DNA from: Perkinsela sp. pyNocScin1
Taxonomy: Eukaryota > Euglenozoa > Kinetoplastea > Prokinetoplastida > Perkinselidae
NCBI GenBank assembly: GCA_964019655.1
Contig: CAXHTR010000006.1
Span: forward strand, 434,001 to 498,000
Length of the DNA: 64,000 bases
Direction: 5' to 3'
Below are positions 10,193 to 19,448 of the stretch, piece after piece (positions within the stretch are counted from its first letter, which is position 1; every line of letters begins with the position of its first letter). The position numbers and the translations under genes are program-made. Under the pieces are notes generated by a model. It saw nothing but the letters and a program-made list of their open reading frames with translations, ran no database searches and was not told the DNA's origin.

Positions 10193-11599
10193 CTACTTCG
10201 TCACGTGCGTCACTTTCGTGACTAGATTCCCATCATACTTTAACGAATAGGACTTTGGAAGCCATGCACTTCTCAAGATCTGCTCCAGCTTATTGTTTGA
10301 CACATCCATTTCGCAGGCACATCTGATTCGCCCACGAACAGTCAAATTCCCATAGATACTCAAAGTCCCCTTAAAGCAATTGTTTGACGCTTTCACGATG
10401 TTCAGACGGTGCGGTATGTTTGTGAGCTTGATTGACCCAGAAAATTGATTATTCGCGATGCAAAATTCCCTCAATTCCCACGGTAGCTTTGTAAAGTCGA
10501 CGCCACCTGAAAATCGATTGTTTTCAATATAAAAGAACCGGAGTGTCTGGGGAAGTGCACTGGTTTCCAGTTCGCCCTCAAAGCGATTCGTGTTTAAGGA
10601 TATTCTTTCGATCTCTTCCGGGAGGTCTTTAAAAAGAAATTTTCCACTATATTCTCCGCTCGTGAGGCCTATCCATCTTAGCCTGCGCGGCAGAGCTTCT
10701 GCATCAACAGGTCCCCAAACGGGGATCATATCAAGAGCTAGCATGGTGAGCGCTCGTGGCAAATCTTTCGTTGAAAATTCCACAATGAGCGAGTTGTTTC
10801 CGATGTAAAGCTCTTCCAGGTGATCTGGTATTGATCGCATGTCTATCGCTCCGTGCATCGCGTTACTTTTCACTCGAAGAGAAATAAAAGACTGTGGAAC
10901 GTTCTCAAATCGAATTCCGCCTGTAAGCGCATTGTAATTGAAGTCAATGTCTTCAAGGCAGGGGCTGAGCGATGTGAGATCGAGTTCCCCATAGAATTCG
11001 TTGTTTCGCGCGAATATCTGCGTAAGGGGAAATGGTAGGTGAGTCAAGTCAACCGACCCTGTAAATTTATTTCCGGATATGCCAAGCGTCTCCAGACTTG
11101 ATGGAAGACGCCGCCAATTGATAGTACCTGAGAGATCGTTGCTCTCACTGCTAAAATTCCGAAGGCCTTTGGGAAGATCTTGTGTTTCTAGTGATCCTTC
11201 AAAGTTGTTTTCATCGATAAAGATTACGCGCAATGCCAATGGGAGATGGGATGCATGGAAAGCCCCGTGGAGCGAATTATCAGATAGAAAGATATGGGTT
11301 ACTGTCTCAGGGATAAATTCGATATAGATGCGCCCTTCGAGCTTGAAATTGTCGAATCGTCGAGCTTGTAATAGTCTTATATCACGAGAGAGCAGCACCT
11401 TGCTAACATTTCCATCGGCGTCGAATTCGATGCAGTGCCAATCCTCAATGTCCATGAAGTTTCCATGCCCATCGGTGAACTCCCACTGGCCCGTAAAACC
11501 ACTGACAAACATTTCCATGCGTGCTTGTAATGACATGAGTTTTGGATCCAGTCGACCAAGTGTTGGGTCGACTGTTGAGAAAATAAGCGTTGATATCAT
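10193..11599 (-). CDS. Family B leucine-rich-repeat protein, 468 aa
   Basis: A solenoid of about 13-14 LRRs with a 22-24 residue unit of the form LPxxLxxLxIxxNxFxGSVDLT, for example LPSSLETLGISGNKFTGSVD. The N-terminus carries the family B block TVDPTLGRLDPKLMSLQARM, a cap shared by all four family B genes in the window. No convincing signal peptide, transmembrane segment or lipid-anchor signal is seen, so it is probably not a surface protein, although LRRs of this cadence are common in kinetoplastid surface proteins. Near the end is a cysteine pair (RCACEMDVSNNKL). It starts at an ATG and ends with TAG. Function unknown; binding by the LRR face is the family expectation. Confidence 0.8.
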   Translation of the reverse strand: MISTLIFSTVDPTLGRLDPKLMSLQARMEMFVSGFTGQWEFTDGHGNFMDIEDWHCIEFDADGNVSKVLLSRDIRLLQARRFDNFKLEGRIYIEFIPETVTHIFLSDNSLHGAFHASHLPLALRVIFIDENNFEGSLETQDLPKGLRNFSSESNDLSGTINWRRLPSSLETLGISGNKFTGSVDLTHLPFPLTQIFARNNEFYGELDLTSLSPCLEDIDFNYNALTGGIRFENVPQSFISLRVKSNAMHGAIDMRSIPDHLEELYIGNNSLIVEFSTKDLPRALTMLALDMIPVWGPVDAEALPRRLRWIGLTSGEYSGKFLFKDLPEEIERISLNTNRFEGELETSALPQTLRFFYIENNRFSGGVDFTKLPWELREFCIANNQFSGSIKLTNIPHRLNIVKASNNCFKGTLSIYGNLTVRGRIRCACEMDVSNNKLEQILRSAWLPKSYSLKYDGNLVTKVTHVTK

Positions 11600-12234
11600 T
11601 TTTACGTCAAAAATACGAGAAAACAGAATGACATATGACTGAAGACATCGGTGCTATTCGCACGGGTACCCACATCAGAAAATAATTTGTGTCCATATAA
11701 CATGAACTGTGCAATTTTGAAGCTATTGGACAAGAAAGTCAGCTCATTTCAGCCTTTTTTTCTGATGTGCAAATTACACGCAGACTCCAAGAATCAAAAG
11801 GCCGGTACTCGAAACTCTTATATCAAGCACACCTCGATAAATTACACCTGAAGACTAGATCAGTGACTCGACGCATTTCTTGCTCGTAAGGATACACTTA
11901 ACTTCACTCGTTCTGCAGTAGGTGGTCATGGATGCAGGGCATCGCAGCACTCTATATTTTTACCCTTCAGAAAATGTTTTTCACGAAGTATCTGCTTGCT
12001 TACCCTAAAAAAGAGAGAGCGAATCTTAACGCAGTAAATGAGTAGAAAAGGATAAAATCTTACATCTTAAACCTTCCAAAATCTGTACAATCTCATTCTG
12101 AAATTATAAAATAAAAAGGAAAACGATTATATCCGCACAGGGCTTTAAGACTCAGTACGGTACTATAAAACTTCTTAAGTATTTATCTTATGTAGCGTTA
12201 TGTTCGTTAACCACCTATACTCCACGTTTGCTCT
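11600..12234. other. Intergenic region, no gene recognised
   Basis: These 635 bases are A+T-rich. Only a 66-codon plus-strand frame (11651-11851) of unremarkable composition is present. No LRR relic, RNA gene or repeat was recognised. Confidence 0.4.
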
Positions 12235-13176
12235 CTACTCATCAAGAGCGGCTGACGGTCCTTCGACGATATGGAAGTTCTCCATACGCCTTCCCCTAGG
12301 TCCACGATGCGATGGTGGCTTCGTGATCATGAGCGTACATGTCTTGGGGATGTCTCTCCGATATATAGTCCCCGAAAAATTATTCTCATAGATGCGCACC
12401 ACCTTCAGCTCTGGCGGGATGTCTTTCACGCTGATCGTTCCATCCAGCTGATTCGACGAAACATTGAGCCGCTGCAAGCGCGGTGGGAGCGCCTCGAGGC
12501 TGATGCTGCCCGAAAGCTGATTGCCCTGCAGATTAAGCTCCAGGAGTCCCTCGGACAGTTGCGTCAGGTCGATACTGCCGCCCAGCTGATTATTTTGTAA
12601 GTAGAGAATGCTGAGGGTCACAGGCAGTTTTGTCAAATCTATACTCCCCGAAAAATCGTTATCACTGATGTGGAGCTTCTTGATTTTGGGCGGAAGGGTA
12701 GTCAAATTGAGACTCCCAGACAGCTTCGTGCGTCGGATTGTGCCTTCAATGAGTGATTCTGGCAGAGAAGTGCAGTCAAAAGTGCCAGTGAAGGGGGCCC
12801 ATTCAATCCCCAGCTCTTGAATACTGTTCGGTAAGCCAGCGACGTCGAATGTCCCCGTGAGATTGACATTCGCAATAGCGAGGAGCGCAACCCTGCGAGG
12901 CACATATTTTGTCTCGAATGCCCCAGTCACCTCACCTCCACCGAAGAGCTGATCAGTGAGGCTTGGGATATGCAGCTGGGCAATTTCACCGTCTGCATCC
13001 ATTCCCGTAATGTCCCATTTGGAAATGTCTGTGAAGTCTCCGGAGTCGTTGCGGTAGTCCTCTTGATAATCTGTGTTGAAGCCTTGCATGAGTAACTCCA
13101 TGGCCATCTGGTCGGTGAGCGCTGAAGGGTCGAAGCGGCCAAGAGCGGGATCCATTGTGAGGAAAAGCGGATGCAT
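12235..13176 (-). CDS. Family B leucine-rich-repeat protein, 313 aa
   Basis: The same architecture as its neighbour at 10.2-11.6 kb but shorter. The N-terminal block is LTMDPALGRFDPSALTDQM, followed by a D-rich segment (GDFTDISKWDI) and about eight LRRs, such as LPVTLSILYLQNNQLGGSID. The C-terminus is a short basic-acidic tail (SHRGPRGRRMENFH). The longest frame begins at TTG (13266). Of the two ATGs inside it, 13176 fits the family start best; 13212 is possible. Note the GDFTDISKW segment: a comparable GNFMDIEDW or GGFLDIAEW appears in the other family B members, so the N-cap is conserved. Confidence 0.75.
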   Translation of the reverse strand: MHPLFLTMDPALGRFDPSALTDQMAMELLMQGFNTDYQEDYRNDSGDFTDISKWDITGMDADGEIAQLHIPSLTDQLFGGGEVTGAFETKYVPRRVALLAIANVNLTGTFDVAGLPNSIQELGIEWAPFTGTFDCTSLPESLIEGTIRRTKLSGSLNLTTLPPKIKKLHISDNDFSGSIDLTKLPVTLSILYLQNNQLGGSIDLTQLSEGLLELNLQGNQLSGSISLEALPPRLQRLNVSSNQLDGTISVKDIPPELKVVRIYENNFSGTIYRRDIPKTCTLMITKPPSHRGPRGRRMENFHIVEGPSAALDE

Positions 13177-13458
13177 GCTACTTATAGAAAGAGGATGTTG
13201 AAAAATGCGCATTCCAGCTGTGCTAGAAGCTTTGTCTGTTGTCTTTCTGAATAGTATCGACACCAACAGTCACCGTTCTCAATAGATGCAGTATGCCATG
13301 CTTTTATATTCTTACAGCCTCCAAATCAAGCTTATTTACAATCTGAGGTCTGCGTAAATCTTCCGAAGAATCAAAAGCTCGCCCTCGGGGTGTTTTCAAA
13401 ATTTATCATTCAAGCGCTTATACGCACTTCACACGAATAAATGGTCCATTCAGGAAAT

Positions 13459-14682
13459 CTAGTACCAGTATCTTCGATTGCCAGCATGGTACGGGTGGCG
13501 TACGTCGCCGTACATCTTGTGCAATATCGCGCTGTAGCTCGGCTTCTTTTCGCTCTTGTATCGGTTCACGGCGACTTTCGTCACTTTTGTCATCCGCAAG
13601 TCGATACGCTTCAGATTTTTACACTTCGCCACAGCCTCCAGAACGTCTTCCTTGAGCATTGGACACTTACCGACGTCAACAGCAATGATGTGGTCGGCAT
13701 TCTTCTCTATTATTTTATTCAAAGAGTCTACGGAAATCATAGTGCTGGACAGATTGAGCCATTTGATGTTTGAAAACTGGCCGAGGAGCTTGAATGACGG
13801 AACGTGCCCGAGGCAATCGCGCATATCGACATGCTCGAGCCGCTTCCGCACTTGAGCGTTCGATAAGAATGGAAGTAAGAATTTGTTGCTGTCCTTGCAA
13901 TTGCTGCCATCTCTATCGTTATACTGAAAGCTCTTGAGGTTCGGGCAGGTCGCAAGCGCGTCGAGCATCGGCTTGACACACCGGCCGATCTCAACGCACT
14001 CGATAGTCTCTTTGTTTTTGTTGATATAGTCGAGGTACCGTTTGAGGTCTTTGCCCTTATATTCTGTAAAGTACGTAAAAGTTTTCGGCTTTGCGATCTT
14101 TTGAGACATTTCGAGCGTCAGCAGGTCATCTGTATGGAAAACCTGCAGTTTTGGAAGTTTACTGATGAGCGTCTGCACGCTATTTTTGTCGATCGAACAA
14201 TCAAAAAAGTTAATCACTTTCAGGGAAGTGCATTTCGCAAGGTAGCCGATAGCCTTCTTCGAGCACGAGGCGCGGCGCACGTGAATTTCTTCACATGGGT
14301 GCTTGTGAAGGTTCTCGAAGATATCACAATCAATAAAATCTCCGTCCTTGCCAATCCCGTAGATGAAGACGCGCTGTAACTTCAGCTCAGTATTGTCGAC
14401 CAGCGCGCGCATCTCTGCGCTCGAGAGTGAAGCGCAGTACTCTGGGCCATCCTCGCACTCGAGTTGGTAGAAGTCTTCGAGGAGCTGGTGCGGGAGCTCA
14501 GGGGTAGGTGCCCTATGCGCTTCGTCGATAATTCTGACGCCAAAGGGCGTGAGCCATTTCTTCTGGTGGCCTTTTGGAACTTTCTTGGCATCGGTGGCGG
14601 TACCCTTCTTGGGTTTGGGAGTGCCTGTCCTGGCGTCGAAGAACTCCCCGAGCCCCGCTATCTTATCATGCATGGAGCCCAT
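13459..14682 (-). CDS. Family C LRR protein, 407 aa
   Basis: First of four tandem family C genes. It has a short N-terminus with LGEFFDAR and a basic PKPKKG stretch (residues 11-27). The module shared with family A follows: KWLTPFGVRIIDEAHRAP (42-59) and LHKHPCEEIHVRRASC (125-140), but with LQRVFIYG where family A has QWDRI. About eight LRRs follow (LKVINFFDCSIDKN, IKWLNLSSTMIS, LKRIDLRMTKVT), then RYKSEKKPSY. No signal peptide. The start is the ATG at 14682; MHDK three codons later is an alternative. Function unknown. Confidence 0.8.
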   Translation of the reverse strand: MGSMHDKIAGLGEFFDARTGTPKPKKGTATDAKKVPKGHQKKWLTPFGVRIIDEAHRAPTPELPHQLLEDFYQLECEDGPEYCASLSSAEMRALVDNTELKLQRVFIYGIGKDGDFIDCDIFENLHKHPCEEIHVRRASCSKKAIGYLAKCTSLKVINFFDCSIDKNSVQTLISKLPKLQVFHTDDLLTLEMSQKIAKPKTFTYFTEYKGKDLKRYLDYINKNKETIECVEIGRCVKPMLDALATCPNLKSFQYNDRDGSNCKDSNKFLLPFLSNAQVRKRLEHVDMRDCLGHVPSFKLLGQFSNIKWLNLSSTMISVDSLNKIIEKNADHIIAVDVGKCPMLKEDVLEAVAKCKNLKRIDLRMTKVTKVAVNRYKSEKKPSYSAILHKMYGDVRHPYHAGNRRYWY

Positions 14683-14865
14683 AAGAACGAAACCTGACTC
14701 CCTAATTCTGATTCAATGCGCTTTACTCGTAGAATAAGTTTATGCAATAAATTAATGAGAACAGGTTAAAGAATCATATTCATACACGATATCTATAGCT
14801 GTGACTATCACAGACAATAGAGTATAAACTTTATGGTTCACAATGAGGCCTAACTCATAAGAGCT

Positions 14866-16074
14866 TTAGTAATCGTAGCTTGGATCATCCACGTTGTACG
14901 GGTGTCGGATGTCGCCGTACATTTTGTTCAAGATCGCGCCGTGGTTCGGCTTCTTCTCGCTCTTGTAGCGGTTCACGGCGACCTGCGTCACTTTTGTCAT
15001 CCGCAGGTCGATGCGGTTGAGCTTTTTGCACTTCGCCACAGCCTCCAGCACACCATCTTTGAGCAATCCGTTCTTGGCCACATCGATATCAACGATATGC
15101 GCAGCATTCTTTTCAATGATTTTCTTCAAGTCAGCTGTGGGAATAAACACGTAGTTTAAGTTGAGCCACTTGAGGTTCGTGAACTTTACAAGAAGTTTGA
15201 ACGTTGGTGATCCGACTCGGCACTTGCGCAGGTTGATGTGCTCGAGCCGCTTTTGGACGTCAGCATTCGATAAAAACGGCTTGAGGAATGCATCGCCCTC
15301 ATCTTCCTCCCAAGTATCGTTATACGAGAGGCTCTTGAGGTTTGGGCACGCCGCGAGCGCATCAAGCACCGCCTTGCCACACCGGCCGATGTCGGCACGC
15401 TCAATATGGTCTTTGTTTTCTCTTATGTAGTCTAAGTAAGGCTTGAGGTCTTTGCCCTCATGCTTTTCGTAGCATTTGAAGGTTTTGGCCTTCGGGGCCT
15501 TTTTGGACATGGCGGTGCTCATTTCGCTGAATTCCTCCAAGTTGGGAAGCTTATCGATGAGTGTCTTCGCATCGTTCTGATCGATCTGGCAGTCAAAAAA
15601 GTTTATTACTTTGATTGAAGTGCATTTCGCAAGGTAGCCGATAGCCTCTTTTGGGCACGTGGCCCGGCGCACATGAACCTCCTCGCACGGGTGCTTATGG
15701 AGGTTCTCAAGGATATCACAGTCAATGAAATCTCCATCCTTGCCGATACCGAAGATAAAGACGCGCTGTAACTTCAGATCAGTATTGTCGACAAGCGCGC
15801 GCATCTGAGCGTTCGAGAGCACTCCACAATAGTCTGCGCCATCCTCACACTCGAGCTGAAAGAAATCCTCGAGGAGCTGGTGCGGGAGCTCAGGGGAAGG
15901 CGCCCGATGCGCCTCGTCAATAACTTTGACGCCGAGGGGCGTGAGCCATTTCTTCTCCTGTCCCTTCGGGACCTTCTTCGCATCAGCGGCAGTGCCCTTC
16001 TTAGGCTTGGGGACGCCTGCCCGGGCCGTAAAAAAGTGCCCGAGCAAGGCCATTTTGTTGTCCATGTAGTCCAT
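14866..16074 (-). CDS. Family C LRR protein, 402 aa
   Basis: Very close paralogue of the gene before it. It has LGHFFTARAGVPKPKKG at the N-terminus, KWLTPLGVKVIDEAHRAP, LQRVFIFGIGKDGDFID, LHKHPCEEVHVRRATC and LRRs ending in LNRIDLRMTKVTQVAVNRY. Its similarity to the 13.5 kb copy extends over the whole length, so this is probably a recent tandem duplication. It differs in the central LRRs, where the concave-face positions of the repeats are the least conserved. It starts at an ATG and is followed by 143 bases before the next gene. Confidence 0.8.
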   Translation of the reverse strand: MDYMDNKMALLGHFFTARAGVPKPKKGTAADAKKVPKGQEKKWLTPLGVKVIDEAHRAPSPELPHQLLEDFFQLECEDGADYCGVLSNAQMRALVDNTDLKLQRVFIFGIGKDGDFIDCDILENLHKHPCEEVHVRRATCPKEAIGYLAKCTSIKVINFFDCQIDQNDAKTLIDKLPNLEEFSEMSTAMSKKAPKAKTFKCYEKHEGKDLKPYLDYIRENKDHIERADIGRCGKAVLDALAACPNLKSLSYNDTWEEDEGDAFLKPFLSNADVQKRLEHINLRKCRVGSPTFKLLVKFTNLKWLNLNYVFIPTADLKKIIEKNAAHIVDIDVAKNGLLKDGVLEAVAKCKKLNRIDLRMTKVTQVAVNRYKSEKKPNHGAILNKMYGDIRHPYNVDDPSYDY

Positions 16075-16217
16075 TTTTAAGTGAAAAAAGAGTACTCAAG
16101 CATAGAAAGATTCAGTTGACTTTCCAGTCGAAATTTCTAAAAGGCACGAATGGAAAGAGTGACGTCCCAATGAATGGTCTTCGCTTCAGTATCTCCTCTA
16201 TGGCTCAATCTTGGTTC

Positions 16218-17441
16218 CTAATACTCGTACCATGGATCATCCTCGTAGTAATGGTGCCGCACGTCGCCGTACATCTTTTGCAGTATTGCCTCGTGGTTCG
16301 GCCGCTTCTCGCTCTTGTAGAGGTTCACAGCGACACTCGTCACACCTGTCTCCCGCAGGTCAATACGGTTGAGCTTCTTGCATTTCGCAACAGCGTCCAG
16401 CACGCCATCTCCAATGCTTGAGTTTGTTCCGACGTCAACATCGACAATATGCTCGGAATTATTCTCAATAATTCGGAGCAAATCCTCAGTGCTGATTTCA
16501 TTGTAGTAAAGATTGAGCCACTTGATGTTCGTAAACTTTCCGAGCAGTTTATACGTTGGGTCGTTGATATAGCACCTGTGCAGGTCGATGTGCTCGAGAC
16601 GTTTTTGAACTGCAGTACTCGATAAGAATGGCTTCAGGAATGCGTCGCTGTCTTCGTACTCGCCTCTGTCTCTAAACGAAAAGCTCTTGAGGTTTGGACA
16701 GTCAGTGAGGGCTTTGAGTATCGGCTTGCCACACCGTCTAATATCGGCGAACTCAATACTCTCGCTGTTGCTGCTAATGTAGTCCAAATATGGCTGAAGT
16801 TTCTTGCCCTTCGGCTCGTGGTGGCATGCAAAAGTCTTGGTTTTTGCGATCTTTGTGGACATTTCAAACGTGGTTAGCCCTTCTGTGCGGCAAACCTCCA
16901 AGTTGGGAAGTTTTTCGATGAGCGTTTTGATGTCGTTCTGATCTATTTCACAGTTAAGAAAGTTGATTACTTTGAGAGATGCGCAGCTCGAAATATACTC
17001 AGCACTCTTTTTGGAGCACGAGGCATGACGCACGTGGATTTCCTCGCACGGGTGCTTGTGGAGGTTCCTGAGCATGTAGCAGTCGATGAGATCGCTGCCC
17101 TTACCATTTCCGTAGATGAAGACACGCTGAAGCTGTATCGTCGAATCGTCAACCAGCGCGCGCATCTCGAGCCCCAAAAGCGAGTCGCAGTACTCTGGGC
17201 CGTCCTCGCACTCGAGCTGATAGAAGTCTTCGAGAAGTTCGTGCGGGAGCTCAGGGGTAGGTGCCCTATGCGCTTCGTCGATAATTCTGACGCCAAAAGG
17301 TGTGAGCCATTTCTTCTGGTGGCCCTTGGGCACCTTCCTTGCTTCAGTTTCGGTGCCCTTCTTTGGCTTCGGGGTATCGGCCCTGGCGCTGAAAAAGTCA
17401 TCGAGCTTCGCCATCTTCTCTCTCGGGGGCGGGATGTCCAT
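16218..17441 (-). CDS. Family C LRR protein, 407 aa
   Basis: Third family C copy: LDDFFSARADTPKPKKG, KWLTPFGVRIIDEAHRAP, LQRVFIYGNGKGSDLID, LHKHPCEEIHVRHASC, LRRs such as IKWLNLYYNEIS, and a C-terminal YKSEKRPNH block. The longest frame starts at TTG (17477); the ATG at 17441 (MDIPPPREKM) is chosen, and M-A-K-L at 17414 is a further option since it aligns with the other copies. The 5'-end sequence upstream is not conserved with the paralogues. Function unknown. Confidence 0.8.
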   Translation of the reverse strand: MDIPPPREKMAKLDDFFSARADTPKPKKGTETEARKVPKGHQKKWLTPFGVRIIDEAHRAPTPELPHELLEDFYQLECEDGPEYCDSLLGLEMRALVDDSTIQLQRVFIYGNGKGSDLIDCYMLRNLHKHPCEEIHVRHASCSKKSAEYISSCASLKVINFLNCEIDQNDIKTLIEKLPNLEVCRTEGLTTFEMSTKIAKTKTFACHHEPKGKKLQPYLDYISSNSESIEFADIRRCGKPILKALTDCPNLKSFSFRDRGEYEDSDAFLKPFLSSTAVQKRLEHIDLHRCYINDPTYKLLGKFTNIKWLNLYYNEISTEDLLRIIENNSEHIVDVDVGTNSSIGDGVLDAVAKCKKLNRIDLRETGVTSVAVNLYKSEKRPNHEAILQKMYGDVRHHYYEDDPWYEY

Positions 17442-17574
17442 TTTCACGCAAGAATTAGTGAGGATAAGATTCAGCAAGTTTACTGAAAAAAGTCAAAGTG
17501 TGAAAAGTCAATTTACTTCATAAGGCACAAAATCATTGTACATATCATATCAGTGGTGGATCAGTCAGTCAGTC

Positions 17575-19308
17575 TCACCCAATGGTACCGGGGTCGCCGT
17601 CGTAGTATGCCTCACGCGAGTCTGTGAAGTCGTGGTGGAGCAGCGCGCGCCAGTTTGGGTTGCGCTTCCGCTTGCCCGGAACGTAGGCCCCCGACGGGCC
17701 GTCTTTGTATCGCAGGGCTTTGAGGCTATCAACACCACTCGCCCGCACGTCAAAGAACTTGACCGCTTTGCACACAGCGAGGGTATCGAGCACATCCGCC
17801 GTGACCTTTGGGCACTTGCCGACATTCACGTCGACAATGTGGGCCGCATTCTTTGTGATCATTTTTTTGAGGCTTGAGCTCGTCAGCTCGAAGTTCTTAT
17901 ATAAGTCGAGCCAGCGGATACTTTCGCACTTGGCGAGCAGATCATAGACCGGCCGCTTCACGTCGGCGTCCCACAGGCGGAAGTGCTCGAGGTTCTTTTG
18001 GACGTTTGGGTGCGAGAGGAACGCTTTGAGGTTCGCGTCGACGTTGTCGGCGTAGTCAATCTGGTACTCAAAGCTTTTCAGGTTCGGACACTCAGCGAGG
18101 GCTTTGAACACTTTCGGTGAATTGCACTGCACGAAGGCCCGCTCAATGGAATTCTTTCTGGACTCAATGCACTCGACGGCGGCGTTGATTTGACTTTCTG
18201 TGAAATTTTCCACCTTGGCCCTGAGATCGAAGGCTTTCAGGTTTGGCAGGCTGCGCAATACCGCCATCTGCTTTGGGATGTCAGTGTTTGCCGGGGTGCT
18301 GTCCGGACGGATGCCTTCAAGATTTGGCAGTTTTTTGAAAACAGCGAAGTCCTCCGTCTCTGGGTTGAGCGAATCGAAGAACTTGAGGACACGGAGGGAC
18401 GTGCATTTGAGAATCATCGGGATGTGCTCCTTTTTGACAGAGGCGCGGCAGACGTGGAGCTCCTCGCATGGGTGCAGGTGGAGGTTCTCGAAAATTTCAC
18501 ACCGAATAAAGTCCCCAAGGGTACACCCCGATCCGTACATGAACACGCGCTCGATGCGGAGGCGCTCGTCGTCGATGAGCTGCTTCATCTCCTCGTGGCT
18601 GATGGGGCCGGTCTCCTGCGAGTTGGCCTCGGTATCGAACTGGAAAAAATCCTCCATGAGGGCCTTCGGGAGGTTGCCGTCGGGCGCACGGTAGGACTCG
18701 TCGATGACGCGGATGCCGAGGGGCGTCAGCCACACTTTGAAGTCAGTCGTAAGCTTTGGCTTCGGGGGAGCTCTTGGCTCGGGTTCTGTCTTGGGTGTTT
18801 TGCTCTGGACCGGGGCTGGTGCCTTCACAGTGGGCGTACTCACAGGCTTTCTCGCTGCGGGCTTCTGTGCAGCTTGGGCTTGCTGGCGCTTGACTGGCAG
18901 TACGCTGGCACCAATGGGAACAGAGGCCTCAACCCGCGCAGCGGATGGGCTCGTAGGCTTTCTCACCACTGGCTTCTGTGCTGCCGAGGCTCTCTGGCGC
19001 TTGACTGGTACGATTTTGGCACCGATCGAGACAGAGGACTCGACCCTGGGAGAAGGTGTGCTCACAGAAGTCCTTGTCACCGGCTTCGGCGCTGCTCGAG
19101 TCCTCTGGCGCTTAACTGGTAGGATTCTGGCACCGATTGGGACAGAGGGCTCGGTGGAACGCCTGCCTTGGGAGGGGCGAGCCCATTGCTTCCTGTTAGG
19201 TGTTGGCTTAGCAGAGGTCCTCGTATCGGAGGCTTTTCTGCCCTCCGAAGTGGACCCACTGGAGCTTTCATCTGTGTCTTTGTGCACTCGACCTCGGGTT
19301 TCGACCAT
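17575..19308 (-). CDS. Large family C LRR protein with repetitive basic N-terminus, about 577 aa
   Basis: The longest family C member. The C-terminal 400 residues follow the family plan: WLTPLGIRVIDESYRAP, IERVFMYGSG, LHLHPCEELHVCRAS and LRRs such as IRWLDLYKNFELT. In front is an extension of about 170 residues rich in K, R, P, S and A. It contains three tandem 37-residue units (see the repeat entry) and looks disordered and nucleic-acid- or chromatin-like. LxxFF, found at the N-terminus of the other three, is missing. The frame opens at an ATG at 19395, but the first 29 residues are hydrophobic and unlike paralogues; ATG 19308 (MVETRGRVHKD) is preferred. Base composition is more G+C-rich than its neighbours. 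Confidence 0.75.
   Translation of the reverse strand: MVETRGRVHKDTDESSSGSTSEGRKASDTRTSAKPTPNRKQWARPSQGRRSTEPSVPIGARILPVKRQRTRAAPKPVTRTSVSTPSPRVESSVSIGAKIVPVKRQRASAAQKPVVRKPTSPSAARVEASVPIGASVLPVKRQQAQAAQKPAARKPVSTPTVKAPAPVQSKTPKTEPEPRAPPKPKLTTDFKVWLTPLGIRVIDESYRAPDGNLPKALMEDFFQFDTEANSQETGPISHEEMKQLIDDERLRIERVFMYGSGCTLGDFIRCEIFENLHLHPCEELHVCRASVKKEHIPMILKCTSLRVLKFFDSLNPETEDFAVFKKLPNLEGIRPDSTPANTDIPKQMAVLRSLPNLKAFDLRAKVENFTESQINAAVECIESRKNSIERAFVQCNSPKVFKALAECPNLKSFEYQIDYADNVDANLKAFLSHPNVQKNLEHFRLWDADVKRPVYDLLAKCESIRWLDLYKNFELTSSSLKKMITKNAAHIVDVNVGKCPKVTADVLDTLAVCKAVKFFDVRASGVDSLKALRYKDGPSGAYVPGKRKRNPNWRALLHHDFTDSREAYYDGDPGTIG
18820..19152 (-). repeat. Three tandem 111-bp (37-aa) coding repeats
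   Basis: Inside the large family C gene. Each unit begins E-x-S-V-x-I-G-A and continues with [IV][LV]PVKRQ and a KP-rich linker. The three copies are the same length (37 residues) and differ at roughly a third of positions, so the expansion is not brand new. The units sit back to back in one frame. Confidence 0.8.
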
Positions 19309-19448
19309 TGTAGTGCTTTGACTGAAAATATTGACTAAAGGACTAAAAGTACTCAAAATCAGTGTCAAATACACTTCTACTTCATAACTAAACATTCTTT
19401 GTCATTCTTCCAATCTCAGTGCAACGCACCCACACCACTCACCTCTCC

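Noticed and set aside
18190-19122. 310-codon plus-strand frame over the large family C gene
   Set aside because: Shadow of a G+C-rich coding region; the minus frame has conserved family C motifs and LRRs.
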